In this document: positions 17,082 through 26,229 of the stretch, one piece after another
How positions within the stretch are numbered: position 1 is the stretch's first letter
Layout: every line of letters begins with the position of its first letter
Assembly (NCBI GenBank): GCA_031216915.1
Contig: CM062289.1
Span: 60,258,241 to 60,322,240, forward strand
DNA: 64,000 nt
Reading direction: 5' to 3'
DNA from: Pictodentalium vernedei
Lineage: Eukaryota > Mollusca > Scaphopoda > Dentaliida > Dentaliidae
Made by a program: the position numbers and the translations under genes
The notes under the pieces: model-generated
Told to the model about the DNA's origin: nothing
The model's input: the letters and a program-made list of their open reading frames with translations, nothing else
Database searches by the model: none

Positions 17082-17837
17082 TTATATTTCTCTTATGTGA
17101 AATCGTATCGTCACTCTCTCTCCGCGAAGATCTAACAGTTCACCATTTTGATCCGTCCACGTGGTTTTGAGACTATACAACGTGTCTAAAATCACTGGTA
17201 GATAAACTAAATTTCGAGGTCGCTCCACGATCTTATAACCCGGCGACACGATTGGAAAGAGGGAATTGATCGTCGGCTGAGCGCTACCATTCACGTAGCT
17301 TCCGGCAATCACGTCCACGTTCACCAGAATGCTATTGACAGCGAGAATGTCGACCGTATTTTCAGATGCCGCATGGCCTCGATACATCTTTCGATCGAAT
17401 CCCAACATCTTGCCTATAGAATCGTCCGTGTTGAAATCCACACGAAAATTATCTTCCAAATCCAACATCGTCTGTAAGGTATTAGCATTGGGAGCGAGTC
17501 TGATCTTGTTGCTTCCCTTTCCATCCGTCTTCATTCGCGTCTGAATGTAATGGTTCAAATCGTCTATGTCGTAACTCCCTTTGGGAATTCGAATCTCCAA
17601 CCAATCCACTCTGTCGGAATACTTGAACGAGTTATTCTTTTCGGTGACGTTGGGAAAGGAATAATAAGTCTCCAGATTCACCAACACCATCTCGTAACTT
17701 TTCTCTCTGTTCAATTCGATGGAAGGTTCGAATTTCGTAGCGAATCGAGTCGAATCGCCACTCACCACGATTTGAATGGATTGTTTCACAGCCGTATTCT
17801 CGGCTATGCGTTCTAACAATTGTCCATGTTCGAACAT
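17082..17837 (-). CDS. Penton-type minor capsid protein, single jelly roll (251 aa)
   Basis: A beta-rich protein of the expected size for Polinton minor capsid proteins. Recognisable features are an N-terminal 'YEMVLVNLETYYSFPN' strand, WLEIRIPKGSYDIDDLNHYI (strand then helix), IGKMLGF, a long strand pair (VNSILVNVDVIAGSYVNG), NLVYLPV and the final strand RGERVTIRFHI. Penton proteins occupy the five-fold vertices and would anchor the fibre-like protein of 9208-10548. It neighbours the packaging ATPase and GG-rich protein on the same strand. The frame is intact, with a clear ATG. Confidence 0.8.
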   Translation of the reverse strand: MFEHGQLLERIAENTAVKQSIQIVVSGDSTRFATKFEPSIELNREKSYEMVLVNLETYYSFPNVTEKNNSFKYSDRVDWLEIRIPKGSYDIDDLNHYIQTRMKTDGKGSNKIRLAPNANTLQTMLDLEDNFRVDFNTDDSIGKMLGFDRKMYRGHAASENTVDILAVNSILVNVDVIAGSYVNGSAQPTINSLFPIVSPGYKIVERPRNLVYLPVILDTLYSLKTTWTDQNGELLDLRGERVTIRFHIREI

Positions 17838-17939
17838 TATATCTTAATTTTATATTTTTTTTTTTATTCAAAACTAATTATTTGAAGATTTATTTATTTT
17901 TCTAATTTTTTTTATTTTTCACGCTCTATCTTATTATTA

Positions 17940-18731
17940 TCACCATCGGGACCCATAAAACTTGTTGAATCCGCACCGATATTTTCCGCGATTAAATTCG
18001 CTCGTCAAATCGATCACGACAAAATTGTAAAGTCCACCATCCCAAACCCTCTTGCAGAATCTCCTGAATTCGACAGCGCTCATGTCGTTTGCGACGTGAT
18101 CGCCGTAGATGTGATTGAGATTCTTCAGATCTTGGCAAAAGAGACACAGAAAATTAGCGTTCTCCCTTATCGTCTGTCTGGGCAATCGAAAATAATTCTG
18201 CGACAGGTAGAAACAGTCCACGTTGCTGTGTCGACCCCTAACGTAATACGATGCGCATCGGTTCTGTCTCTCCAAAAGCAGATCGTCGAAAATCATGAGA
18301 TTCTTATCTTCCGATTTCAGTTCCCTAGGATCCGGAACGTCGCTAGCGTTCTCGTAAAATCGACACTCGACGTTCGAAGATGCATTTCTCTTCGTCAGCT
18401 CCGTCGCCGCGCCGTCCAAAAGGGTCGAGAGCGGAGCTCCGCACTTGTCGAATTCCTCCCTGCTGTCAAAGATTCTGGCTATGACGTCCTCGGGCAATCT
18501 GCGATCCATGCACTCTCGAAGCAATCTGTATTCGGGCTGAAACAAGCTCTTGCCAAACACGAACAATCTGTCGTAATCCAACCAGTCGGGTCGGGACAAC
18601 AGATTCATCAACAGATTGGTCTTTCCACAATTCGATCTTCCCACTATCAAACCTCTTATGCTCTTGGGAAAGTACTCGTTATTCGACCTCTTGGTCGCAG
18701 CGTCGTTCCAAGACATATCTTTAATGTTCAT
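17940..18731 (-). CDS. A32/FtsK-HerA-like genome packaging ATPase (263 aa)
   Basis: Walker A is GRSNCGKT at residues 31-38, preceded by a hydrophobic strand (GLIV). Walker B is NLMIFDDLL at 144-152. A sensor-like block CFYLSQNYFRLPRQTIREN (about 173-191) carries the polar residue after a strand and a downstream arginine, followed by NFLCLF. This order and the ~260-residue length are typical of the packaging ATPases of Polintons, adintoviruses and nucleocytoplasmic viruses. It would pump the linear genome into capsids. The frame is intact. A relic of a second, different copy exists outside this provirus at 24480-25330. Confidence 0.9.
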   Translation of the reverse strand: MNIKDMSWNDAATKRSNNEYFPKSIRGLIVGRSNCGKTNLLMNLLSRPDWLDYDRLFVFGKSLFQPEYRLLRECMDRRLPEDVIARIFDSREEFDKCGAPLSTLLDGAATELTKRNASSNVECRFYENASDVPDPRELKSEDKNLMIFDDLLLERQNRCASYYVRGRHSNVDCFYLSQNYFRLPRQTIRENANFLCLFCQDLKNLNHIYGDHVANDMSAVEFRRFCKRVWDGGLYNFVVIDLTSEFNRGKYRCGFNKFYGSRW

Positions 18732-18845
18732 CTTTTGTTTTATTTTTTTTGTTTTTGTCTGTTATTTTAGATTCTTTTCAAACACAATTTTTTTTTATGT
18801 TTTTTTCAAACTCTGTTTTTAATGTTGTTATTATTATTATTTTGT

Positions 18846-19226
18846 TTATATTGCACCGTCGCGAGTTCTCTTCAATCCGGATCCACTCGTCATTTTGGCT
18901 AAATCTTGTATGGGCACCACGACATCCTCAAAATCTTTCCAACTTTTCGACGTTCGCTCTAACGCAGCTCGCTTCGCCGGCGGACTGATCAACTTGTCGA
19001 TCAACGCGTCGGCTGCTCTCTTGCCAGCCACAGAAGCTATCCTACCACTGGCTTCGGAAGCGGCTTTCTTACCAGCATCCAAAGCCGTCTTCTTACCGAC
19101 CCCAAACGCGGTCGATGCGAGTTTTCTACCCGCATTGCTCGTGATCGCTCGCATTATAGAATCGACGATGCCAGAACCGCCTTGAACGTAAGTCCTGACG
19201 TATCCCCTGTTCTTTATCACCAACAT
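18846..19226 (-). CDS. Small basic Ala/Lys-rich protein (126 aa), possible core protein
   Basis: After an N-terminal GGSG segment comes a 70-residue amphipathic, Ala/Lys/Arg/Gly-rich stretch (for example GKKTALDAGKKAASEASG and SVAGKRAADALIDKL). Then PPAKRAALERTSKSW and a short tail follow. There is no membrane helix. Composition suggests a DNA-condensing or capsid-core protein like those of adenoviruses; this is inference. It lies between the packaging ATPase and the 303-aa gene, all leftward. Confidence 0.7.
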   Translation of the reverse strand: MLVIKNRGYVRTYVQGGSGIVDSIMRAITSNAGRKLASTAFGVGKKTALDAGKKAASEASGRIASVAGKRAADALIDKLISPPAKRAALERTSKSWKDFEDVVVPIQDLAKMTSGSGLKRTRDGAI

Positions 19227-19380
19227 ATTTTATTTTTATGATATATTTTGTGTTTTTTTCACTGGTAAATCGTTTTGTCGTTTTTTAAATACTTTTATTA
19301 TTCTAGTGTAAGAATTTACTGTTTTATTTTTGTTTGTTTGTTTGTTTGTTTCTCTCTCTCTACTTATTATTATATTCACA

Positions 19381-20292
19381 TCAATCCTTCAATTCGTTCA
19401 TCAGCCTTTTATACTGGTTTTTATTCAAAACCTTCTGTCTCAACAATTCGTCAGATATGGCAACTATCTGATTATCTAATCCCGTGTTACCAGCCCGTCT
19501 GCTCCCCATCAACAAACTCAATCTCTGAGACAGAGCGTCGGGATCTCTCGGAAGAAAAGTAGTGGTTTTCACCCCTTTGCCGGTCATCGAGTCGATGAAC
19601 TTCTTGTTCGCATTCCATATGGGCTTCACTATTTTCGTCCACTTGTAACCTCTGTTGGCTTTGGGTCTCGTCTCTCTGGCATCGTTATTTCTATTCATGG
19701 CGTGGGTCTGGACTAGAATGTCGCCGTAATTGTGGAAATCCTGTTCCGTGTAATCTCCGGGCTTATCGAAAAGGAGCAATCTCTGCAGACCATCGGTTAC
19801 TTTATACTTATTCGAACCCACGATCAATTCATCATCGTCCATTTCCACTTCAGTGTCGCCCACGAATTTCCTACCGCTCGAATCCTCGCGAATTCCAAAC
19901 AACTGATCTCTCTTACCGCCACCATCACCATCGGACGATGCGATGCTATCAGTGGTGATAGTCGAAGCCGTGTCATCGCTCTCACTCACGTCGGTTTCGA
20001 TTCTCGTGGGAACGTAATCCGGTGTAGATTGAACGGAATACCGATTTCCAAAACTAGAAGGCAACGAACCCATTCTCAAAGAACTCTCCTTTATGGGTCT
20101 CAATTCTTCGACTATCTCCTTCCTGCTTCGCGCTTGACCCTCCGTCACGGGTTTAAATATTTTTGTGGCTTCGCGTGTGAGTTCCATCTCACCGAGACGT
20201 CTGCTCCTATCAGCAGCCTGAATCGCCTTCTTAGCACTTAAATACTCGGCTAAAATTCGATCTCGGCGTCTAGGATCCATCTGGAAAAACAT
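19381..20292 (-). CDS. Unknown structural-type protein (303 aa)
   Basis: Last leftward gene before the right-end repeats. A charged helical N-terminus (ILAEYLSAKKAIQAADRSRR) is followed by a conserved-looking KEIVEELRPIKE. Next is a Ser/Thr/Asp-rich low-complexity middle (SESDDTASTITTDSIASSD). A globular C-terminal half contains DELIVGSNKYKVTDGLQRLL and YKWTKIVKPIWNANKKFIDS. It has no catalytic motif or membrane segment. It could start at the first ATG (MFFQMDP) or at the second Met four residues on. Its role is not recognised; neighbours suggest virion assembly. Confidence 0.75.
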   Translation of the reverse strand: MFFQMDPRRRDRILAEYLSAKKAIQAADRSRRLGEMELTREATKIFKPVTEGQARSRKEIVEELRPIKESSLRMGSLPSSFGNRYSVQSTPDYVPTRIETDVSESDDTASTITTDSIASSDGDGGGKRDQLFGIREDSSGRKFVGDTEVEMDDDELIVGSNKYKVTDGLQRLLLFDKPGDYTEQDFHNYGDILVQTHAMNRNNDARETRPKANRGYKWTKIVKPIWNANKKFIDSMTGKGVKTTTFLPRDPDALSQRLSLLMGSRRAGNTGLDNQIVAISDELLRQKVLNKNQYKRLMNELKD

Positions 20293-20780
20293 CTTTCGTT
20301 TTAATTGTTTTTATTTATTTTTCAAAATTAAATGTTTAATTATATTTTTTTATATTTTATGTTTTAAGTATTAAAATCTCTTTCCGTCTCAATATAATAT
20401 CTAAAAAATATTCACATCTCAAACTCGCTGTGTCAATTGAAGTTAAAAAAAAATACGTTTTAAACAGTACATGACAAACCGGTTTCTAATGTAACGCATT
20501 TTGACAGTGGTGTTTAAATTTTTGTCAAAAGATCTTCATTCATTCACACATCAATTCATCGAGTGTCGAATTAAGAGAAAATCCTTTTTTTTTTGATGAC
20601 TGTTAGACAGTTTCAACACACAATGGGAAACTGATTTTAACAAATCTCTCTCTCCGATTGCTATCGTGAATGTATTAAAAATTTTACCACTCGAAACCTA
20701 ACTGAGCGGAAAATGCGTTTTAAACATTCCGATAAGTGTTTCTTGACTTTATTCAAGAAACGCTTAACAGTCAACCTCAT
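20293..20780. other. Non-coding right-end spacer of provirus
   Basis: AT-rich, no supported gene. It probably holds the promoter of the 303-aa gene near its left edge. It shows short similarity to the repeat units that follow (for example AATGCGTTTTAAACATTCC here against CGTTTTAAACAGTAC earlier). Confidence 0.5.
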
Positions 20781-21479
20781 TTCTCATAGGGGAGGAATTC
20801 TAAAAAAAAAACCAAAACTCAATTTTTATCCATCCCATCAACAGAAAACATCAATGTCTATAAGACTGGCTATATTCACAATCGACACTTTTTGAACAAA
20901 ACACCTCAATTACGATAACGTGTGTTAGTTGCTTACTTCAGGAAGACGTGACTGGGTTTGCAAATTTCCAAACACACAGACACTCTTCGTTCAGATCGAG
21001 TTTTTATTACGAGAATCGAGCGATTCGATGGCTCGATCAGCTGAGTGTTTTTTTTTTTTTGAGAATTTTCTCATAGTGGAGGAATTCTAAAAAAAAAAAA
21101 CAAAACTCAATTTTTATCCATCCCATCAACAGAAAACATCAATGTCTATAATACAGACTATATTCACAATCGACACTTTTTGAACAAAACACCCCAATTA
21201 CGATAACGTGTGTTAGTTGCTTACTTCAGGAAGACGTGACTGGGTTTGCAAATTTCCAAACACACAGACACTCTTCGTTCAGATCGAGTTTTTATTACGA
21301 GAATCGAGCGATTCGATCGCTCGATCAGCTGAGTGGTTTTTTTTGAGAATTTTCTCATAGTGGAGGAATTCTCAAAAAAAAACCCAAAACTCAATTTTTA
21401 TCCATCCCATCAACAGAAAACATCAATGTCTATAATACAGACTATATTCACAATCGACACTTTTTGAACAAAAAACCCC
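20781..21479. repeat. ~285-bp tandem repeat, 2.4 copies, next to right TIR
   Basis: TTCTCATAG(T/G)GGAGGAATTCT starts copies at 20781, 21068 and 21352 (periods 287 and 284). Copies share CCATCCCATCAACAGAAAAC, TACGATAACGTGTGTTAG and a hairpin ATCGAGCGATTCGATCGCTCGAT-type (split by TTCGA) near each unit's end. The third copy is cut by the TIR boundary. No counterpart exists inside the left TIR, so the two ends are asymmetric. Candidate roles are origin, enhancer or recombination leftovers; the sequence alone does not decide. Confidence 0.9.
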
Positions 21480-21904
21480 ACCACCTCAAAAACGAGGGAG
21501 AGTTCTGAACCATCTGTACCAACGCAATTGCCGATTCTGGACCGCTGGTCTTGAACCGCAATTGTTGTTTTTTGATGATGACCCAGAATCTTTTGCTTTC
21601 GATCGCGTTCGCCGACGATGGATCGATGGGTCTGATCTGCGATGCGAACGTAGACCAAAAATTACGTACACGATACAACTGAAGATGTACAACACACGCA
21701 CATGATGCGTTCACCACGAGTATTTGAACGCTAAAAGCGCGATCTAGGGGTCACTGACAGTAAATGAGCCGATTCAAGACCATGTACAGTTTTTGTGAAC
21801 AAGCGTGTGATTTAACACCGAATTCTACGTTGGTGAACGCATCGTGTGCGTATGTTGTACACGTACATGTACAAGTGGTCGTATATCGGCCTTTTATACC
21901 TGCT
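21480..21904 (-). repeat. Right terminal inverted repeat of provirus
   Basis: Inverse match of 6144-6568 with scattered substitutions. It ends GGCCTTTTATACCTGCT. The low divergence suggests either recent insertion or end homogenisation. Confidence 0.93.
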
Positions 21905-21910
21905 TACCTC
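21905..21910. repeat. Target site duplication TACCTC (right)
   Basis: Direct repeat of 6138-6143, immediately after the right TIR. Confidence 0.92.
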
Positions 21911-22130
21911 CTCAGACTGTTTTATATACACAGTGACGACCTATAGCCACTGGCCCAGCTGTGCCCAACAATATATTTTTACACCTCGGAATTGACACGT
22001 TTTGCTGATCGAGTAAATAGTGTTCACAATAGACGATTATATATTTCACTTTCGAGCGGTTTGCCAATTGAGGTCATCATTTGTTTACAAACCTGTGTGT
22101 GAAAAAGAGGTCAACAGAAAGAATGTTTCA

Positions 22131-22730
22131 ATTAAGAATTGAATGCATTTTTATAATCTTTATGGGAGTATGAACGTGTGGGAATGGTTACAAATTATGT
22201 ATGAATCCTGAAGGGATTCATACAATTTGTACCCATTCTCACACGTTCATACTCCAATAAAGATTATAAAATTTGCATTCAGTCCTTATAATTACATTCC
22301 GTAACTGTTTAGACTACTTTTTACCAAACAACAAAGCAGAAAGACGAAATAAAACATGTACGAACGAACGAGGCGAAAAACCATCCTCACACAAAAGACA
22401 AAGCGCACAACTCTGAGTTGAGTGCTGTTTTTCGGCATTGACCCAAAGTTGTCAAATTGCCGTCTTTCGCAACGAAACTTGGAATGTTCAAAACAATTTT
22501 AAGGGACTTTATGCCACAGTTGGGAAATGCCACCAAAGAAACAGCAGCGGAGTTGATCATTGCGAGAGGCGCTAAAAGATAAAAACCCGCCCAAACACCG
22601 CCCGAATTACATTCTGTCAACTGCGCTGTACCGTAAATGCGGGTCAAAGTTCGACCAAATGTATTCATTGGAAAATGAATTACATTTGGTCATGACGTTT
22701 TCATCCAGCTGACCAATGGGAATTCTGACT
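22131..22730. repeat. Fold-back repeat family B, copy 1
   Basis: About 600 bp that reappear inverted at 37760-38330. It contains a hairpin (TATGAACGTGTGGGAATGG / CCATTCTCACACGTTCATA) at 22150-22275, then shared blocks such as CAAATTGCCGTCTTTCGCAA and TACCGTAAATGCGGGTCAAA. An internal segment near 22500-22560 differs from the other copy. It lies directly against the older polymerase fragment, which it may interrupt. Confidence 0.8.
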
Positions 22731-22769
22731 GTCATAACCCCTCCGGCTGTGGAACACCATTGGAATTTT

Positions 22770-23540
22770 ATCAGTCAATTCTTTAAGTTGCTGAACAACA
22801 GTGCGTTTCGAAAGACCATGGAGAATCTCAGGAAGAGGGTTCATGTGAACATTGTTGTAAATGAAAGAAAGCTGAGAAATCTGGTCAGCAAACCGACCTT
22901 CGTCTCATCAAGGATCATCAATGAGGATCTTGTTGTTGTACATAAGGTCAAGGCATGCATCCTTCTGAATGAGCCAGCGTATGTGGGAATGAGCATCCTA
23001 GACCTGAGCAAGACACTGATGTATGACATCCAGAAGAAATACGAGTACAAAGCCAACCTGGTATTCACAGACACTGACAACCTGACATATGAGATACAAA
23101 CATATGTGTATGCTGACCTGTGGAAGGATAAGCATCTCTTTGACAACTCAGGATACTCACCATCTTCTCCATTCTATGACCCCACCAAAACGAAGATCAT
23201 AGGTAAAATGAAAGATGAGGCTGGAGGCGTGCCAACCACTGAGCATGTGGGACTGAGGTCTAAGACGTATAGCTACACTATGGCTCGTGGAGGCGATGAT
23301 AAGAAAACCAAGGGTGTGAGGAAAGGTGATATCAAAAGGGGTATCAAACATGAGAACTACAAGAAACACCAATCCAACAGCAGCAGCTCCATCACAAGAT
23401 GAAAACTATTACATCCCAAAAGCATCAGCTCCATTCGTACGAAATCAACAAGACCAGCCCTAGCTACTTTGATGATAAGCGATACATACTGGACGATGGT
23501 GTGCACATGCTGGGCTATGGGTATTCCAAATGTATGTAGT
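22770..23540 (+). pseudogene. Second, diverged DNA polymerase B fragment (motifs B and C)
   Basis: Motif B (KLLNNSAFRKTMENLRKR) and motif C (LVFTDTDNLTYEI) are followed by KMKDEAGGVPTTEHVGLRSKTY. A frame shift near 23372 leads into the C-terminal block (SPSYFDDKRYILDDGVHMLG) that ends at about 23540. The sequence is clearly different from the provirus polymerase at the protein level, so it belongs to another lineage. Everything before motif B is missing, and family-B repeat DNA occupies the junction. The copy is dead and outside the TACCTC-bounded provirus. Confidence 0.88.
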
Positions 23541-23547
23541 CAGCATA

Positions 23548-23804
23548 CAGTACGTGGAGAGTGGATTGTAACTAAATCACCAGCGGAGTGGAGTTATCAC
23601 CCAAACCATAACTTTCAAATTTTGAATATATCAACTACAAACACAAGCAATGTTTCAGCCAATGGACCTCCGGGTTTAACCCGGAGGTCCATTGGCTGAA
23701 ACTTTACTTGTGCTTGTTATGCTTTGCAACAAATTTGCAATTATTGCTTGGGTGGAATCTCCACTCTGCGGGTGATTTAGTGATAATACACTCTCCACGT
23801 ACTG
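23548..23804. mobile_element. TA-flanked palindromic MITE, copy 2
   Basis: CAGTACGTGGAGAGTG ... CTCTCCACGTACTG flanked by TA. The central palindrome is GACCTCCGGGTTTAACCCGG-like. It inserted just after the decayed polymerase end, between it and the zinc-ribbon ORF. Confidence 0.88.
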
Positions 23805-23855
23805 TATGTGTGACAGACCCCAAATTAGTGATATGTATATGTATGTATATATACA

Positions 23856-24056
23856 ATGGATCTAGATGTTCATAAGGAGAGAAGTTTAGAAGCACATTTA
23901 ATAGCGAGGGATGATAAATGTCAAGAATGTGGTGATGAGACGACCACCAATGACTATGAGAGGGTATGTAAGGGTTGTGGGGGGGTAGACACTAATTACG
24001 AAGAAGTAGCCCTCGAATACAGTGAGGGCTACATTACCAACAGACAACCCATATAG
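23856..24056 (+). CDS. TFIIB-like zinc-ribbon protein fragment (66 aa)
   Basis: The frame MDLDVHKERSLEAHLIARDDKC... contains CQECGD (about residues 23-28), a 12-residue spacer, and CKGCGGVDTNYEE. This is a C-x2-C-G ... C-x2-C-G zinc ribbon with the 'RVCKGCG' style of the TFIIB N-terminus. The open frame ends soon after (NRQPI). Downstream sequence at 24065-24480 opens in another frame, so this may be the N-terminal part of a longer, frameshifted factor. Nucleocytoplasmic viruses carry TFIIB homologues; one in a Polinton-like relic would be unusual. It could instead be another zinc-ribbon protein. Confidence 0.5.
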   Translation: MDLDVHKERSLEAHLIARDDKCQECGDETTTNDYERVCKGCGGVDTNYEEVALEYSEGYITNRQPI

Positions 24057-24131
24057 ACACTTTAATGCTGTTCTGAAATAGTTGAAAGGTACGGAGAGAG
24101 CAACGCGTGCTCACGATTTGATGCTGACTAT

Positions 24132-24470
24132 ATGGAGACACTGAAAGCCAAGTTGCAAAATGATAACATTCACAGACACCTTCTCAACAAATACCAGAGA
24201 TATCTCATCTACATATACTTTAAGCTGACTGGTGAGAAACTATTTACAGAGTTGTGTCATAGAGAGTTGCTGGAGAGAATGTTTTCCAGGTGTTATGATG
24301 AACATTATAATTTAGAGAGGAAAAGACCTTGTGCTTTACTTATTTTGAAAGTCGTGGTTGATTGCAGCGAAGCTCTGATCTATATCAAACCATTCATATA
24401 CACCCCATTTAAACTGAGTGATGATATATACAACAAGCTGAAGGGTGTCTGCACTAACGAATTTATATAA
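24132..24470 (+). CDS. Helical protein fragment, unknown (112 aa)
   Basis: Open frame following the zinc-ribbon ORF by 75 bp, in another phase; the same phase is open some codons upstream of the ATG. It is predicted mostly helical (YQRYLIYIYFKLTGEKLF, ELLERMFSRCYDEHYN, ALLILKVVVDCSEALIYI). If joined in function with the zinc ribbon it would sit where the core repeats of a TFIIB-like factor would be, but no diagnostic motif is seen. It ends where ATPase-type sequence begins. Confidence 0.4.
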   Translation: METLKAKLQNDNIHRHLLNKYQRYLIYIYFKLTGEKLFTELCHRELLERMFSRCYDEHYNLERKRPCALLILKVVVDCSEALIYIKPFIYTPFKLSDDIYNKLKGVCTNEFI

Positions 24471-24479
24471 GCAAGTTCA

Positions 24480-25335
24480 TGGGTGTGGGGGGGAGGGGTG
24501 GGTCTTTTATAATAACCCTAAGAATGACAGGTATCTAATGAAGCACCCATTTCGGTGTCTCATCAGTGGAGCTTCAGGGGGTGGTAAAACCAATGATCTG
24601 CTTAATCTGATTGACAAGTTGAACTGCTTTGAAAGATTCTACTTGTTCGTTAAGTTCATGGATTATGAACCTTTGTACGATGGGGTGCTAGTGCCTGAGC
24701 TACAAGCTAGTGCCTGAGCTACAAGCTGCTGAGAAAAGGCAATAGAATATAGTTGTGAATTGGATGACCTTCCCGATGTCACTTCCTCCGAGATTGACAG
24801 TGCCTATCAGAATTTGATGGTGTTTGATGATATGTTGGATGAGGATACCAAAAGCCTGAAGAAAATATTTGCCCAAGCTACAAGCTGTTGAAGAAAGGCA
24901 TGGTGTACCTATTCTAATAGAATTTGATTGTGAATTGGATGGCCTTCCTGATATGACGTTTCCCGAGATTGACAGTGCCTATCAGAATTTGATGGTGTTT
25001 GATGATGTTGGGTGAGGATACCAAAAGCCTGACGAATGTCTCTGCCTATTTTACTAAAATGAGAAAGAAAAAATGTCCTCTTGTCTTCATTGGGCAGGAC
25101 TATTTCCAGACACCGAAACGCAAGAGAAGGAACTGTAATCTCTTTATATTTACCAGGAGCACATCAGAAAAGATTTAAAGCAGATTCATCAGGTTCTAGC
25201 GAGGGAGATGGACTTTAACCCTTTAAGGATTTGCTTCGAAAAGCCACTTCTGATCAATCTGTTATACTTATTGACCCCATGCAACCAGAGGATAAGTATA
25301 GGAGGAATTTTACTCAGGTTTGGACGCCTTAATTC
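24480..25335 (+). pseudogene. Second packaging ATPase, shattered, with internal duplication
   Basis: HPFRCLISGASGGGKTND carries a Walker A (GASGGGKT) in the frame open to 24717. Walker B-type YQNLMVFDDML appears near 24815 and again near 24985. The segment containing it (EIDSAYQNLMVFDD) is duplicated in tandem: about 24700-24860 is repeated at about 24876-25020. Later frames give CPLVFIGQDYFQTPKR (sensor region) near 25080 and a degraded C-terminus. Several frameshifts make it a pseudogene. It differs from the provirus ATPase and belongs with the older relic. Confidence 0.82.
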
Positions 25336-26229
25336 CTGTTTAAAACTACATAATGAGTACGATTATACATAAAAGTAGGGGAAGAGCTAAAAGCAAGACA
25401 TGTCTTGCTTTCTTGTGAAAACTACCCAGTGGATAAAAACATACAGGGATTTCAGTCGAAGCATATAGTGTAACATAAGTATGCCCTTCAAGGATATTGA
25501 CTCCAAGAAGCTCAATATTTATTCAGAATTGAACATGATATAATACATACAAGATATGGATAATATTACATTAACTGTACAAAATGTGTAATAGAAGGTA
25601 CGCATAACGACAAGACATATAGAAATAGCTGACAATATCAAAGAAGAGGATTCAGCAGAAAGCTCTTAGCTTATATAAAAAATAGCAAAGTACATGTATA
25701 TAGGTTGTTGCTAAAACTGAGTGAAATATTGTTTGAACTCATCGTCGTTATTGGGTAGGAAGAGAAAAGTAACAGAACTAGGGAAAAATAGGGGGAAAAA
25801 GGAAGAACCCCCCCCCCCCAAAAAAAAAAAAAAAAACACAAAAAAAGAAAGAAAAAAAAAATCAAACCAGAAAACAAAAACAAACAAACTAATGGAAAAG
25901 AGGCGCAGAACAAGCTCCTGATGAAACCAACTTGAACTCAGTAGTCTATGACTCTATTAATGAACAGTAACATCGTCTTTAACCGACAAGAGTCCGCGGC
26001 TGGACAGTTCTCACCGATCTTCCAGCTTAAAGCAGTTAACAATTAGTTTCAACTGGATACTGTTGGCGTGAGGAAACGGTCCAGGGGCGGACTCCGGGCA
26101 GTCCGCGGTATACTTCCCTAGGAAGGCTAAAGTTCAAGACGCTTATTGTGGTGTATGTACTGATGCATATACACCTGTCGATGTACCATGGTGGTATAAA
26201 TCTACATGTACATCCATACAATAACTTTC
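25336..26229. other. Non-coding tail of older element and low-complexity DNA
   Basis: Short frames beginning MSTIIHKSRGR (25351 area) and MPFKDIDSKKLN (25482 area) may be remnants of further small genes of the old relic; neither is convincing. 25807-25870 is a poly-C then poly-A tract. Confidence 0.4.

Larger units (their letters stand above)
6144..21904. mobile_element. Polinton/Maverick-like provirus, 15.76 kb
   Basis: Bounded by 425-bp inverted repeats with AG...CT termini and a 6-bp TACCTC duplication. It holds a virion module (major capsid, penton-type protein, packaging ATPase, adenain-like protease, fibre) and a protein-primed polymerase. Rightward genes occupy 6686-9008 and 14681-15801; leftward genes occupy 9208-14476 and 15867-20292. 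Length, ends and gene set fit Polintoviricetes-type elements. It lacks a visible retroviral-type integrase, and the polymerase is inactivated. The virion genes are mostly open, suggesting recent insertion, maintenance by selection, or frame damage limited to a few sites. Confidence 0.93.

Noticed and set aside
18096-18770. 224-codon plus-strand ORF opposite the packaging ATPase
   Set aside because: Antisense shadow of the ATPase; no motif of its own.
19732-20241. 169-codon plus-strand ORF opposite the 303-aa gene
   Set aside because: Antisense shadow without features.
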